Source of the DNA: an uncultured Steroidobacter sp.
GTDB taxonomy: Bacteria > Pseudomonadota > Gammaproteobacteria > Steroidobacterales > Steroidobacteraceae
Assembly: GCA_937864115.1 (NCBI GenBank)
Contig: CALMII010000020.1
Location: forward strand, 1 to 64,000
Direction of reading: 5' to 3'
Length of the DNA stretch: 64,000 nt
Shown here in pieces: positions 16,860-25,655 of this stretch. A program made the position numbers and the translations under genes. The number at the start of each line of letters is the position of its first letter. Position 1 is the first letter of the stretch. Below the pieces are notes generated by a model. That model searched no databases and had not been told where the DNA came from. It worked only from the letters and a program-made list of their open reading frames with translations.

Positions 16860-16888
16860 CTTGAAATCCGCTGCGGGCTGCCCCATTT
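16860..16888 (+). promoter_or_regulatory. Sigma-32 (RpoH) heat-shock promoter of htpG
   Basis: CTTGAAA at 16860-16866 and CCCCATTT at 16881-16888 are separated by 14 bases. This matches the sigma-32 consensus (CTTGAAA, 13-15 bases, CCCCATnT) almost perfectly. It lies about 50 bases before the htpG start and 16 bases after the last repeat copy. Confidence 0.85.
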
Positions 16889-16939
16889 GCCGGCAGTCCC
16901 CTATCATTCGCGCCCTCGCGATCTCGACGGAGCCAGACG

Positions 16940-18817
16940 ATGACCGATACCCGCGCCACCCAGACGATGGGATTCCAGGCGGAAGTGAAACAGCTGTTGC
17001 GGCTGATGATCCATTCCCTCTACAGCCACAAGGAGATCTTCCTGCGGGAACTGATTTCCAACGCCTCCGACGCGCTCGACAAGCTGCGCTTCGAGGCACT
17101 GGCGAAGCCCGATCTGACGGGCGGCGACACGAACTACGCCATCACCATCGATACCGACGATCAGGCACACACCGTCACCATCACCGACAACGGTATCGGC
17201 ATGACGCGCCAGGAAGCCGTCGATCACCTGGGCACGATCGCCAAGTCCGGCACCGCGGATTTCCTGTCGAAGCTGAGCGGCGACCAGAAGCAGGATGCCC
17301 AGCTCATCGGCCAGTTCGGCGTCGGTTTCTATTCGTCGTTCATCGTTGCGGATCGGGTCGAAGTGTTCTCGCGCCGCGCCGGCCATCCGGCGAGCGAGGG
17401 CGTGCACTGGGAATCGCGGGCCGACGGCGACTTCACGGTTTCGGACGTCGATCTGCCGGAACGCGGCACGAAGATCGTGCTGCACCTGAAGGAAGCCGAG
17501 CATGAATTTGCCGATGCCTTCCGCATCCGCTCGCTGGTGCGCAAGTATTCGGATCACATCGCCTTCCCGGTGCGCATGCGCAAGTCGGACAAGGAGGCCG
17601 AGTACGAAACCGTCAATCATGCGCAGGCCCTGTGGACCCGGCCGCGCACCGAACTGAAGGACGACGACTACAAGCAGTTCTATCGCCACGTCACGCACGA
17701 CTACACCGATCCGCTGGCGTGGTCGCATGGCAAGGTCGAGGGCAAGAAGGAATACACCAGCCTTCTGTACATCCCGGCGCGTGCACCGTTCGATCTGATG
17801 CATCGCGACGCCGCGCGCGGCGTCAAGCTCTATGTGCGTCGCGTGTTCATCATGGACGACGCCGAACAGTTCCTGCCGCTCTACCTGCGTTTCGTGAAAG
17901 GCGTGGTCGATTCCGCCGATCTGCCGCTGAACATCTCCCGCGAGATGCTGCAGCAGGATCCGGCCATCGACACCATCCGCACCGGCCTCGCGCGTCGTAC
18001 GCTGGATCTGCTGGCGAAACTGGCCAAGGACGAGCCCGAGAAATACGCCGCGTTCTGGAAGGAATTCGGCTCGGTGATGAAGGAAGGCCCGGCCGAAGAT
18101 CACGCCAATCGCGAGCGCATCGCCAAGCTGCTGCGGTTCTCGTCCACCCATACCGACAGCGAAACCCAGGACGTCTCGCTCGAGGACTACATCGCCCGCA
18201 TGAAGCCGGGACAGACATCGATCTACTACGTGATCGCCGATTCGTTCGGCGCCGCGAAGTCGAGTCCGCACCTGGAAGTGCTGCGCAAGAAAGGAATCGA
18301 GGCGCTGTTGCTGTCGGATCGCGTCGACGAGTGGCTGGTGGATCACCTGCATGAGTTCGACGGCAAGAAGTTCGTCAATGCCGCGCGCGGCGAGATGGAT
18401 CTGAGCGCGCTGCAGTCGGACGAGGAAAAGAAGTCGCAGGAGTCGCTGGCGAAGGAACATGCCGATCTGATCGAGCGCCTCAAGAAGTCGCTGGGAGACA
18501 GGGTCAGCGACGTGCGCGTCACGCATCGCCTCACCGAGTCGCCCGCCTGCCTGGTGCTGGGCGAGCACGATCTCGGCGCGCAGATGCGTCGTATCCTGGA
18601 AGCGGCTGGCCAGAAGGCGCCGGCGACCAAACCGGCGCTGGAAGTGAACGCGACGCACCCGTTGCTGGCGCGCATCGAGTCGACGCAGGACGAGGCCGAG
18701 TTCAACGATCTGTCGCTGCTCGTGCTCGATCAGGCGACGCTGGCCGATGGCGGCCAGTTGCCCGAGCCGGCAGCCTTCGTGCATCGGCTCAATCGCCTGT
18801 TGTTGTCGATGAAGTAA
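16940..18817 (+). CDS. htpG: Molecular chaperone HtpG (Hsp90 family)
   Basis: This 625-residue bacterial Hsp90 is an ATP-driven cytoplasmic chaperone. The N-terminal ATP-binding GHKL domain shows [43 protein letters not shown] and [19 protein letters not shown]. The middle domain contains [14 protein letters not shown] and the arginine-containing catalytic-loop region. The C-terminal dimerisation domain ends without the eukaryotic MEEVD tail, as expected in bacteria. A sigma-32 promoter lies directly upstream. The FKBP lipoprotein gene follows after 24 bases and may share the transcript. Confidence 0.97.
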   Translation: MTDTRATQTMGFQAEVKQLLRLMIHSLYSHKEIFLRELISNASDALDKLRFEALAKPDLTGGDTNYAITIDTDDQAHTVTITDNGIGMTRQEAVDHLGTIAKSGTADFLSKLSGDQKQDAQLIGQFGVGFYSSFIVADRVEVFSRRAGHPASEGVHWESRADGDFTVSDVDLPERGTKIVLHLKEAEHEFADAFRIRSLVRKYSDHIAFPVRMRKSDKEAEYETVNHAQALWTRPRTELKDDDYKQFYRHVTHDYTDPLAWSHGKVEGKKEYTSLLYIPARAPFDLMHRDAARGVKLYVRRVFIMDDAEQFLPLYLRFVKGVVDSADLPLNISREMLQQDPAIDTIRTGLARRTLDLLAKLAKDEPEKYAAFWKEFGSVMKEGPAEDHANRERIAKLLRFSSTHTDSETQDVSLEDYIARMKPGQTSIYYVIADSFGAAKSSPHLEVLRKKGIEALLLSDRVDEWLVDHLHEFDGKKFVNAARGEMDLSALQSDEEKKSQESLAKEHADLIERLKKSLGDRVSDVRVTHRLTESPACLVLGEHDLGAQMRRILEAAGQKAPATKPALEVNATHPLLARIESTQDEAEFNDLSLLVLDQATLADGGQLPEPAAFVHRLNRLLLSMK

Positions 18818-18841
18818 CCGCAGTCCACCAACGAGGCTCCG

Positions 18842-19306
18842 ATGCTCCGATCGATTCCGTTGCTGCTCGCCGTTGCGCTGCTCGCGGCCTGCTCGCCCAA
18901 AGCTCCGCCGGCGCCCAGCGCTTCGGCTACACCTGCGATCACCGAACTGGTCAAAACCGATGTCGTCGTCGGTACCGGCGAACCGATCGCGCAATACCAG
19001 GTCGCGGTCGTGCACTACACCGGCTGGCTCTACGATCCGGCCGCCGCCGAGCAGAAGGGCGCGAAGTTCGACAGCTCGCGTGATCGCGGCACGCCGTTCC
19101 GGTTCGCTGTCGGTGCGGGCAGCGTCATCAAGGGGTGGGATGAAGGTGTCGCCGGCATGAGCGTCGGCGGTCGTCGCCTGCTGATCGTGCCGGCGGAGCT
19201 GGGTTATGGCGATCGGGGCGCCGGCCGCGTGATTCCGCCGGGAGCCACGTTGCTGTTCGACGTCGAACTGCTCGCGATCGAGCCCGCGCAAGTGAAGTCT
19301 CGATGA
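18842..19306 (+). CDS. FKBP-type peptidyl-prolyl isomerase lipoprotein
   Basis: This 154-residue protein speeds proline isomerisation during folding in the periplasm. It begins with a lipoprotein signal ending in LLAAC (Cys17), followed by a Pro/Ala-rich linker to about residue 35. One FKBP domain follows, with VAVVHYTGWLYD, GAKFDSSRDRGTPFRF, VIKGWDEGVAGMSVGG and LGYGDRGAGRVIPPGATL, which carry the usual active-site aromatic and acidic residues. It lies between htpG and an alpha/beta hydrolase gene. The hydrolase start overlaps its stop by four bases, suggesting one transcript. Confidence 0.92.
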   Translation: MLRSIPLLLAVALLAACSPKAPPAPSASATPAITELVKTDVVVGTGEPIAQYQVAVVHYTGWLYDPAAAEQKGAKFDSSRDRGTPFRFAVGAGSVIKGWDEGVAGMSVGGRRLLIVPAELGYGDRGAGRVIPPGATLLFDVELLAIEPAQVKSR

Positions 19307-19950
19307 GCCTCAACGCGCCTCGACCGGTGACGCAGGCCGTCACCATTGCCGGTCCGGCGGGCGTGCTGGAAGCCATCGTCGACACGCCGCCCGACAGCGC
19401 TGCGACGCAGATCGCCGTGATCTGTCATCCGCACCCGCTGTACGGCGGCACCATGACCAACAAGGTCGTGCACATGCTCGCCAAGGCGTGTAACGATCTT
19501 GGCGTGCCGGCGGTGCGCTTCAACTATCGGGGTGTTGGCGCAAGTGCTGGCGCCTATGCGGAAGGCGATGGCGAGACGGACGATGCGATCGCCGTGCTCG
19601 ACTGGGCGCGTGAACGCTGGCCGGGCGCCGGATTGTGGCTCGGTGGGTTTTCGTTCGGCGGTGCCGTCGCGATTCGCGCCGCAGTGCGTCGTGACGTCCG
19701 CAGACTGATTACAGTCGCGCCCGCCATCCGGCGCGTCGCGGTGGATGCTGCAAACCTGCCGACCTGTCCCTGGCTGATCGTACAGGGCGATGACGACGAA
19801 CTCGTCGACGTGGCGGATATCCAACGCTGGGTGGCGACGCTGCCGGTGCCGCCCGAACTGGTCATGCTGCAGGGCGTGCAGCATTTCTTTCACGGCCGCA
19901 TGAACGATCTGCGGCAGGTCGTGCTCGACTGGGTACGTCGGACGCCCTGA
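19303..19950 (+). CDS. Alpha/beta hydrolase (COG2945 type)
   Basis: This 215-residue protein is a small alpha/beta hydrolase. The oxyanion-loop region is HPHPLYGGTMTNKVV near residues 41-55. The nucleophile elbow is GGFSFGG near 110, with Ser as presumed nucleophile. An acidic residue occurs in IVQGDDDELVD and a late histidine in GVQHFFHGR, completing a plausible triad. The pattern resembles the group around COG2945. There is no signal peptide. The ATG overlaps the FKBP stop by four bases. The substrate is unknown. Confidence 0.87.
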   Translation: MSLNAPRPVTQAVTIAGPAGVLEAIVDTPPDSAATQIAVICHPHPLYGGTMTNKVVHMLAKACNDLGVPAVRFNYRGVGASAGAYAEGDGETDDAIAVLDWARERWPGAGLWLGGFSFGGAVAIRAAVRRDVRRLITVAPAIRRVAVDAANLPTCPWLIVQGDDDELVDVADIQRWVATLPVPPELVMLQGVQHFFHGRMNDLRQVVLDWVRRTP

Positions 19951-19970
19951 GAATCGTCGCGGAGGAATCG

Positions 19971-20417
19971 GTGCTAGCTCAACTCAAGAAAATCTTTGGC
20001 AGCGAGCCGGCGCCCTCCGGCCTGCTGCAGATCCGCGAACCGCTGGATCTCGCGATTGCATCGCTGCTCGTGGAGCTGGCGCGTGCGGATTTCTCCGAAT
20101 CGGAAGCCGAACTCGAGGCGATCCGCCATGTGCTGGCGCGACGCTTCGGTGCGAGCGCCGAAACGGTGAATGAATTGATCAACCGCGCCATGCACCGGGC
20201 GGACCGGGCGGTTTCCCTGCACGAATTCACGCATCGGCTCAACACCGAGCTGCCGCACGACGACAAGCTCGCCATCATCGAAATGCTGTGGGAAGTGAGT
20301 CACGCTGATGGGCGCATCGACAAGCACGAGGAACATCTGGTGCAGCGCGTGGCGGGGCTGCTGCACATCTCGGATCGCGATCGGATCCGGTTGAAACTCA
20401 AGACGATCGTGGGGTAG
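19971..20417 (+). CDS. TerB-like tellurite-resistance family protein
   Basis: This 148-residue protein is mainly alpha-helical and matches the TerB-like (DjlA N-terminal-like) fold. It has acidic helices with EPLDLAIASLLVELARADF, DKLAIIEMLWEVSHADGRID and a final KHEEHLVQRVAGLLHISDRD. The family is found in tellurite-resistance and stress clusters, but no Ter operon is present here. The start is GTG with GGAGG eight bases upstream. It is soluble. It is the last plus-strand gene before HU, and a repeat pair separates the two convergent genes. Confidence 0.82.
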   Translation: MLAQLKKIFGSEPAPSGLLQIREPLDLAIASLLVELARADFSESEAELEAIRHVLARRFGASAETVNELINRAMHRADRAVSLHEFTHRLNTELPHDDKLAIIEMLWEVSHADGRIDKHEEHLVQRVAGLLHISDRDRIRLKLKTIVG

Positions 20418-20419
20418 AT

Positions 20420-20477
20420 CTGTAGGTCAGGTTTCAGCCTGACTTCCAGAAGAGGCCGGCTGAAGCCGGCCCCACAG
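20420..20477. repeat. Paired repeat A-B'
   Basis: Family A (20420-20443, with one arm mismatch) and inverted family B (20454-20477) lie between the convergent TerB-like and HU genes. Both hairpins could stop transcription, but no T-run follows. Confidence 0.88.
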
Positions 20478-20491
20478 GGAGAACCGATGGA

Positions 20492-20803
20492 TCAGTTCAC
20501 CATTTCCTTGAGGCTCTTCAGAGCCGCAATGCGAACCTTCTTGCTGGCCGGCTTGGCCTTGAACTGCATCTTCTCGCCCGTGAACGGATTCACGCCTTCA
20601 CGTGCCTTCGTCGCAGGCTTCTTCACGACCTTCATCTTCAGCAGGCCAGGCAGCGTGAACAGTCCCGAGCCCTTCAGGCTCTTCTTCACGACGCCGCCCA
20701 GCGATTCGAATACATCGCTGACCTGCTTCTTGGCCAGGCCGGTGTCCTTCGAAATCTGAGCGAGGATCTCCGACTTGGTCGGGGCTGCATTCTTTTTCGC
20801 CAT
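20492..20803 (-). CDS. HU-family DNA-binding protein
   Basis: This 103-residue protein is a histone-like nucleoid protein of the HU/IHF family that bends DNA as a dimer. The helical half has KSEILAQISKDTGLAKKQVSD and LGGVVKKSLKGSGLFTLPGL. The DNA-binding arm is MKVVKKPATKAREGVNPFTG, with the key Pro in NPFTGE, followed by KAKPASKKVRIAALKSLKEM. A basic extension at the start makes it slightly longer than standard 90-residue HU. The chosen ATG has AGGAG upstream; the longer frame adds 29 unrelated residues. A strong-looking promoter with an AT-rich upstream stretch is present. Confidence 0.93.
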   Translation of the reverse strand: MAKKNAAPTKSEILAQISKDTGLAKKQVSDVFESLGGVVKKSLKGSGLFTLPGLLKMKVVKKPATKAREGVNPFTGEKMQFKAKPASKKVRIAALKSLKEMVN

Positions 20804-20880
20804 TTCTAATCTCCTGTGGATGTGACGATTCGCGCCCGCTTTGTGTGTGACAGGTCGCGCCGGTTTGCAAGACGCGCGGG

Positions 20881-20946
20881 AAAATAGCACAAGATTTCAC
20901 GGGAAATAAGCAGCGCGCGATCTTTTTTAGCTATTTTTTCAGGGTT
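20881..20946 (-). promoter_or_regulatory. Candidate HU promoter with extended -10 and UP-like tract
   Basis: Read on the minus strand, TGC-TATTTT (20889 down to 20881) forms an extended -10 element with only a weak -35. Upstream, at about 20920-20946, lie A/T tracts in an otherwise GC-rich genome, resembling an UP element. This would leave a leader of about 70 bases. Confidence 0.35.
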
Positions 20947-21029
20947 TTTACGCGGTCAGCGGCTCGTCGTTGTCGTGCGACGGTTCTCTCGCGGTGCAAA
21001 TCGTTTCGTGGCTGCAAGAAGAGAAGAGG

Positions 21030-21191
21030 TTGCACACGGAGATCACGGAGATCACAGAGACCTGAAGGGCGATCCTCTTCCTGTGGGGCCGGCTTCAGCC
21101 GGCCTCTTCAAGTGCAAAGGCCGGCTGAAGCCGGCCCCACAGAAGAACCACTTGTCTTGAACTCTGTGTTCTCCGTGATCTCCGTGTGAAA
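21030..21191. repeat. Nested repeat C-B-B'-C'
   Basis: Outer family C arms at 21033-21059 and 21162-21188 are inverted copies matching at 26 of 27 positions. They enclose a perfectly inverted family B pair at 21080-21142. The structure occupies most of the 402-base gap between HU and the DUF4426 gene. The remainder holds the HU promoter region. Confidence 0.9.
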
Positions 21192-21205
21192 TTCTTCTTC
21201 CGGAA

Positions 21206-21709
21206 TCAACTCGCGTCGAACTCGCGCTTCAGCTTGACTTCCAGCGCACCGTTTTCGCCCTCGGGCGTGACCTTGATGTCGAAGACGAGGATTTCCGAGC
21301 CGCTGATGGAGGTTTCGCCGATGTAGTAGATGGCTTCGCCTTCGGCGACGCGACGCATGTCCATGTTCTTCAGCTGGCCGTTCAAGTTGTAGGCATCGAC
21401 CTGGACGGCGGCGTTCATGGGCTTGCGGGGCGCTTTGTCGGCGTCCTTGTGCAGCAGCGTCACGTTGAGCATCACGCGGTTCTTGCTGCGCTGGATGCCG
21501 TAGGTGCGTGCGATGTCGGGGGAGAGGGTGTCGGTTCGAAGTGCGTTGAAGTGAACTTCGTAATTGCCGAAGTCCTTGAAGGTTTCGCTCAGTTCCTGTG
21601 CCGGCGGAGCCTTCGCCTGCGGTGCGTCATTGCAGCCCGTCAGTGTCGCGAGTGCGCCCAGCAGCAGCGCGATGCCCGTTCCAGCCCTGATGATCGCTCG
21701 CATCGGCAT
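21206..21709 (-). CDS. DUF4426 lipoprotein
   Basis: This 167-residue protein is a DUF4426 family member. A signal sequence ends in the lipobox LTGC (Cys26). The body contains the family-like start DFGNYEVHFNALRTDTLSPD, then ARTYGIQRSKNRVMLNV, and an end with GENGALEVKLKREF. It is probably anchored to a periplasmic face. The function of the family is not known to me. In Pseudomonas a DUF4426 gene also lies in the region leading to yggT, proC and pilT, which fits the order here. Confidence 0.85.
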   Translation of the reverse strand: MPMRAIIRAGTGIALLLGALATLTGCNDAPQAKAPPAQELSETFKDFGNYEVHFNALRTDTLSPDIARTYGIQRSKNRVMLNVTLLHKDADKAPRKPMNAAVQVDAYNLNGQLKNMDMRRVAEGEAIYYIGETSISGSEILVFDIKVTPEGENGALEVKLKREFDAS

Positions 21710-21808
21710 GGCCTCTTCTTGTGGCAGCGGTGCAGCGCTGCGTTCGCCGGACTATAGACCAATGCGTGCGCGTCGCGGCAGGGTGAGAGCGGCAGGTAGA
21801 TTCCGCAG

Positions 21809-22105
21809 TCAGCGCGCGGCGGCGAGCGCGCTGATTTCCGGCGGCACCTTGCGCGGTGTGTCGATGCGAACCGTCTTGGCGCGGCCCGCTTCGCCCCGCA
21901 GCAGCGTCACCTGCGAGCGCGGTACATCGAACACGGTCGCCAGCCATTCGACGAGATGCCGGTTGGCCTTGCCATCGACCGGCGGTGCGGTGATGCGGAT
22001 GCGCAGTCGTTCGCCGTGGAGGCCGACGATCTCGTCGCGTGAAGCACCGGGCTGGACCTGCAGTTGCAGGAGCAGCGCCGTACCCTGCCAGTGGACGGCG
22101 GGCAT
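21809..22105 (-). CDS. yggU: DUF167 family protein (YggU)
   Basis: This 98-residue protein is a DUF167/YggU family member of normal length. It has the family opening LLQLQVQPGASRDEIVGLHG, then LRIRITAPPVDGKANRHLVE, and VTLLRGEAGRAKTVRI. The biochemical role is unknown. The start lies five bases after the yggT stop, so the pair is co-transcribed in the usual yggT-yggU order downstream of proC. Confidence 0.92.
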   Translation of the reverse strand: MPAVHWQGTALLLQLQVQPGASRDEIVGLHGERLRIRITAPPVDGKANRHLVEWLATVFDVPRSQVTLLRGEAGRAKTVRIDTPRKVPPEISALAAAR

Positions 22106-22110
22106 GGCGA

Positions 22111-22641
22111 TCAGCTGATGAGGATGTACAGCGCCTGCAGGCCGATGATGACGAACAGTGCGGAAAAATCGATGCCGGCGATGGCCGGGATGATCCGGCG
22201 CACGGGACGCAGCAGCGGTTCGCACAGGCTCTGCAGCAACGAGGCCGCGGGGCTGTACGTGCCCGGCGCGACCCAGCTCAGCAGGATGTAAAGGAACAGG
22301 GCGTACGTATAGAAGAGCAGAATCGTGTCGAGCAGGCTGAAGAGCGCGATGCGCAGGAACCAGCCCGTTCCCAACAGTCCCGGGTACGCCATCAGCAGCC
22401 AGAGGATGCCGGTGGCCGCGAGCTGGACCAGCAGCAGCGCGACGATCGACGCGGTATCGACCTTGCCGATCGGCGGCACGATCCTGCGCAGGGGCAGCAC
22501 CAGCGGATTGGTCATCCGGATGACGGCCTGGGAAAGCTGGTTGCGCGAATCGGCGCGCGCCAGCGGCAGCAGCACGCGCAGCAGAAAGACCACGATGACG
22601 ATCTGCAGCAGGGCGCGGACGATGAAGATCAATGCATCCAT
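22111..22641 (-). CDS. yggT: YggT family membrane protein
   Basis: This 176-residue inner-membrane protein carries two YggT repeats, each with a pair of membrane segments. The first includes LIFIVRALLQIVIVVFLLRV with the later PLVLPLRRIVPPIGKVD. The second includes LYILLSWVAPGTYSP with PLLRPVRRIIPAIAGIDFSA. The paired PLRRIxPxI motifs define the family. The start was placed at the ATG giving MDALIF, just after the proC stop. YggT has been linked to osmotic or envelope functions in other bacteria. It lies in the proC-yggT-yggU unit. Confidence 0.93.
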   Translation of the reverse strand: MDALIFIVRALLQIVIVVFLLRVLLPLARADSRNQLSQAVIRMTNPLVLPLRRIVPPIGKVDTASIVALLLVQLAATGILWLLMAYPGLLGTGWFLRIALFSLLDTILLFYTYALFLYILLSWVAPGTYSPAASLLQSLCEPLLRPVRRIIPAIAGIDFSALFVIIGLQALYILIS

Positions 22642-22670
22642 TGGAATCGCGGGAGCCTGAGAGTTGCTTC

Positions 22671-23486
22671 TTATCCGCCGAACTCGTCGGCCAGTTCCGC
22701 GGAGCGTCGCGCGGCGGCGGCGACAGCGGCCGAAAAGATAGCACGGACTTCTTTCGACTCCAGGACGTCGAGCGCCGCCTGCGTCGTGCCGCCCTTGGAG
22801 GTCACCTGCTGGCGCAACGTGGCGGGCGAATCGCTCGATTCGCGCGCCATGCGTCCGGAGCCGTAGGCGGTTTCGACCGCGAGCTGCCGGCTCGTTTCCG
22901 GCGACAGGCCCAGCTGGATGCCGGCCTGTTCGAGCATTTCGATCAGCAGGAAGAAATATGCGGGGCCGCTGCCCGAGACTGCGGTGACCACGTCCATCTG
23001 CGCTTCCTGCTCCAGCCACAGCGTCTTGCCTACGGCGCTGAGCAGGTCGGCGGCGATGCGCCGATGCTCGGCTGACACTTCAGGCGTCGCAAACAGGCCG
23101 GTCATGCCGCAGCCTTCGAGCGCCGGGCGATTCGGCATGCAGCGCACGACCGGTGCGCCCTTCGACCAGTGGCGGATGTCGCTGGCGCGAATGCCGGCAG
23201 CGACGGAAATGAGCAGCGGCTGCTTCGGCAGCGCGCCCGCGAGTGCCGTCGTGACAGTGCGCATCTCCTGCGGCTTGACCGCCAGCACGATGACATCGGC
23301 GCCGGTCGCGGCTTCCAGGTTGCTGGTCGTGCCGCGCACGCCGAACTGTCGCTGCAGCGATTCGAGCTGCGCCGGCATCGGATCCGCGACAGTCATGAGC
23401 TTCGCGTCGCGACCGCGCGCGATCAATCCGCCGATGAGACTGCGGGCCATGTTGCCGCCGCCGATGAAACAGAGGGTATGAGGCAT
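22671..23486 (-). CDS. proC: Pyrroline-5-carboxylate reductase
   Basis: ProC performs the last step of proline synthesis, the NAD(P)H-dependent reduction of pyrroline-5-carboxylate. This 271-residue protein has the Rossmann start CFIGGGNMARSLIGG, the VLAVKPQEMRTV segment, ISVAAGI near 115, VVRCMPNRPALEGCGMTGL and the C-terminal TSKGGTTQAALDVL signature. Length and motifs are normal. The ATG before PHTLCF was chosen; the longer frame adds 22 unrelated residues. It is followed by yggT and yggU and preceded by yggS. Confidence 0.96.
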   Translation of the reverse strand: MPHTLCFIGGGNMARSLIGGLIARGRDAKLMTVADPMPAQLESLQRQFGVRGTTSNLEAATGADVIVLAVKPQEMRTVTTALAGALPKQPLLISVAAGIRASDIRHWSKGAPVVRCMPNRPALEGCGMTGLFATPEVSAEHRRIAADLLSAVGKTLWLEQEAQMDVVTAVSGSGPAYFFLLIEMLEQAGIQLGLSPETSRQLAVETAYGSGRMARESSDSPATLRQQVTSKGGTTQAALDVLESKEVRAIFSAAVAAAARRSAELADEFGG

Positions 23487-23555
23487 GGGAATCGGTCGAT
23501 GATTGAAACGGGTGGATGAGTGCAAACCGGATCGACCCCCGCCGTCAAGCATCCC

Positions 23556-24251
23556 TCAGGCGGGTCGGCGTTCTCCGAACAGGGCCGTGCCTACGCGTAC
23601 GTACGTCGCGCCGGCCGCGATCGCGGCTTCGAGATCGCCGGACATGCCCATCGACAGGGTGTCCACGTCGAAGCCGGCCGCCTGTAGTTCCTGCAGCAGG
23701 TTCGCCACGCGATCGAACAGCTGCTTCTGTTCCGCGAACGATTCGCGCGGCGGCGGCAATGCCATGAGTCCCCGCAGCTTCAGGCGCGGCAGGTCGCGCA
23801 CCCGCGCGGCCAGGTCGGCGATCTGCGCCGGTTCGGCGCCTCCCTTGCCCGCTTCCTCCTCCAGCCGGACTTCCAGGCACACATTAATAGGAGGCAGGTG
23901 TTCCGGACGCTGCTCGTTCAGGCGCAGCGCGATGCGCTCGCGATCCAGCGTGTGAACCCAGGCGAAGGACTCGGCGATCGTGCGGGTCTTGTTGCTCTGG
24001 ATCTGTCCGGTGAAGTGCCAGGTGATCGGCAGATCCCTGAGTGCCTCGAGCTTGGGCATGGCTTCCTGCAGATAGTTTTCGCCGAAATCGCGTTGCCCCA
24101 GTTCCGCCAGCGCGCGGATGGCGGCGGCCGGCTGTCCCTTGCTGATTGCGACCAGGCTGACAGATCCGGCCGGGCGGCCTGCACGAGTCGTCGCAGATGC
24201 GATGCGCGTCCGGGTCATCGCGAAGCGTTCTGTCAGATCATGTTCCGGCAT
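23556..24251 (-). CDS. yggS: PLP homeostasis protein (YggS/PLPBP)
   Basis: This 231-residue protein binds pyridoxal phosphate and keeps free PLP in balance. It has SLVAISKGQPAAAIRALAEL with the PLP lysine (normally in a VSK motif, here ISK), FGENYLQEAMPKLEAL, the ITWHFTGQIQSNKTR stretch, and the late LSMGMSGDLEAAIAAGATYV. These are the standard family signatures. It is the first gene of the minus-strand unit with proC, yggT and yggU, and it is divergent from pilT. Confidence 0.95.
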   Translation of the reverse strand: MPEHDLTERFAMTRTRIASATTRAGRPAGSVSLVAISKGQPAAAIRALAELGQRDFGENYLQEAMPKLEALRDLPITWHFTGQIQSNKTRTIAESFAWVHTLDRERIALRLNEQRPEHLPPINVCLEVRLEEEAGKGGAEPAQIADLAARVRDLPRLKLRGLMALPPPRESFAEQKQLFDRVANLLQELQAAGFDVDTLSMGMSGDLEAAIAAGATYVRVGTALFGERRPA

Positions 24252-24405
24252 TCAACTTCATCCAGTTCGCCCCACCGTTTCTCGCGTTGCACATCTCGCA
24301 TTGCGCACCGGGGAATCGAGAAGTCGGATCGGATGTCCGCAGGCCAGGGCCTTTCCGGCCTAAAACTGCGGACTAGTTAACATATTTGGCGCGTAATCGC
24401 TCCGC

Positions 24406-24411
24406 TATACT
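24406..24411 (+). promoter_or_regulatory. Candidate -10 element of the pilT promoter
   Basis: TATACT lies 98 bases before the pilT start in the divergent yggS-pilT gap. Only a weak -35 (TATTTG, 17-base spacing) is visible. Confidence 0.4.
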
Positions 24412-24509
24412 CGAAACAGCGTGTCGCCGTGCGGGCTTCGGCCGCGGGCGCAACGCATGCACCGGTTTGCGAAGCTCACGCGTGCACGCACGACTTTAAG
24501 GACTTCTTC

Positions 24510-25550
24510 ATGCCCGTCGATATCGCGCAGTTGCTCGCGTTCGCCGTCAAGAACAATGCCTCGGACCTGCACCTGTCCGCGGGCGTGCCGCCGATGATCC
24601 GCGTCGACGGCGACATGAAGCGTATCAACATGCCGTCACTGACCCACAAGGAAGTGCACAGCATGGTGTACGACATCATGAACGACAAGCAGCGCAAGGC
24701 TTACGAGGAATTCTACGAGACGGACTTTTCCTTCGAGATTCCCAAGCTCGCGCGCTTCCGCGTCAATGCGTTCAACCAGAACCGCGGCGCCGGCGCCGTG
24801 TTCCGCACGATTCCGTCGCTGATCATGTCGCTCGACGACCTGAACGCGCCGAAGATCTTCAAGGACATTTCCATGCATCCCCGCGGCCTCGTGCTGGTGA
24901 CCGGTCCGACCGGTTCCGGCAAGTCGACCACGCTCGCGGCGATGATCAACTACATCAACGACAACAAGCCCGATCACATCATCACGATCGAAGACCCGAT
25001 CGAGTTCGTGCACGAGAGCAAGCGCTCGCTGGTCAACCAGCGCGAAGTGCACCGCGACACGCTCGGCTTCTCCGAAGCGCTGCGCTCGGCGCTGCGCGAA
25101 GACCCCGACATCGTGCTGGTCGGCGAAATGCGCGACCTGGAAACCGTGCGCCTCGCACTGACCGCCGCCGAAACCGGCCACCTGGTGTTCGGCACCCTGC
25201 ACACGACCTCGGCCGCCAAGACCATCGACCGTATCGTCGACGTGTTTCCGGCCGCGGAGAAAGAAATGGTGCGGACCATGCTGTCCGAATCGCTGCGCGC
25301 CGTCATTTCCCAGACGCTGCTCAAGCGCATCGGCGGCGGTCGCGTCGCCGCGCACGAGATCATGATCGGCACGCCTGCGATTCGTAACCTGATCCGCGAA
25401 GGCAAGATCGCGCAGATGTACTCGGCGATCCAGACCGGCCAGTCCTCAGGGATGCAGACGCTCGACCAGTGCCTGACCGAGTTGCTGCAGAAAGGCCTGA
25501 TCTCCAAGGAAGAGGCGCGGTTCAGGGCGCAGAACAAGGATGCGTTCTGA
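24510..25550 (+). CDS. pilT: Type IV pilus retraction ATPase PilT
   Basis: PilT is the hexameric cytoplasmic motor that retracts type IV pili. This 346-residue protein has the N-terminal PAS-like part with NNASDLHLSAGVPPMIRVDG, Walker A GPTGSGKST at 132-140, the Asp box (IITIEDPIEFVH), Walker B (DIVLVGEMRD) and the His box (TGHLVFGTLHTTSA). The retraction motif AIRNLIREGK is present near residue 290. The ATG giving MPVDIAQLL was chosen because it is the usual PilT start; the longer frame adds 27 unrelated residues. pilU follows after 105 bases. Confidence 0.97.
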   Translation: MPVDIAQLLAFAVKNNASDLHLSAGVPPMIRVDGDMKRINMPSLTHKEVHSMVYDIMNDKQRKAYEEFYETDFSFEIPKLARFRVNAFNQNRGAGAVFRTIPSLIMSLDDLNAPKIFKDISMHPRGLVLVTGPTGSGKSTTLAAMINYINDNKPDHIITIEDPIEFVHESKRSLVNQREVHRDTLGFSEALRSALREDPDIVLVGEMRDLETVRLALTAAETGHLVFGTLHTTSAAKTIDRIVDVFPAAEKEMVRTMLSESLRAVISQTLLKRIGGGRVAAHEIMIGTPAIRNLIREGKIAQMYSAIQTGQSSGMQTLDQCLTELLQKGLISKEEARFRAQNKDAF

Positions 25551-25555
25551 GATGA

Positions 25556-25644
25556 GGCTACAGGCTACAGGCTGCGGGCTACGACAGGAGCAGTCTGACT
25601 TTTCCGACGCTGGCTGTGGCCTGTTGGCCGTCGCCCGTCGCCAG
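25556..25644. repeat. Family E inverted repeat
   Basis: Units like ggctacaggctacaggctg at 25557-25585 are mirrored by ctgtggcctgttggccgtcg at 25613-25644. The structure fills the pilT-pilU gap and ends in GTCGCCAGCGG, as does the copy before the second cheW gene. Confidence 0.75.
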
Positions 25645-25655
25645 CGGAGCTGAGA

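Noticed and set aside
16904..19291. 795-codon minus-strand frame opposite htpG and the FKBP gene
   Set aside because: htpG is unambiguous and has its own promoter; the antisense frame has no recognisable domain.
24386..24400. Sigma-54 promoter before pilT (TTGGCGCGTAATCGC)
   Set aside because: The GG and GC elements are one base closer than the fixed sigma-54 spacing and the TTGC part is missing.
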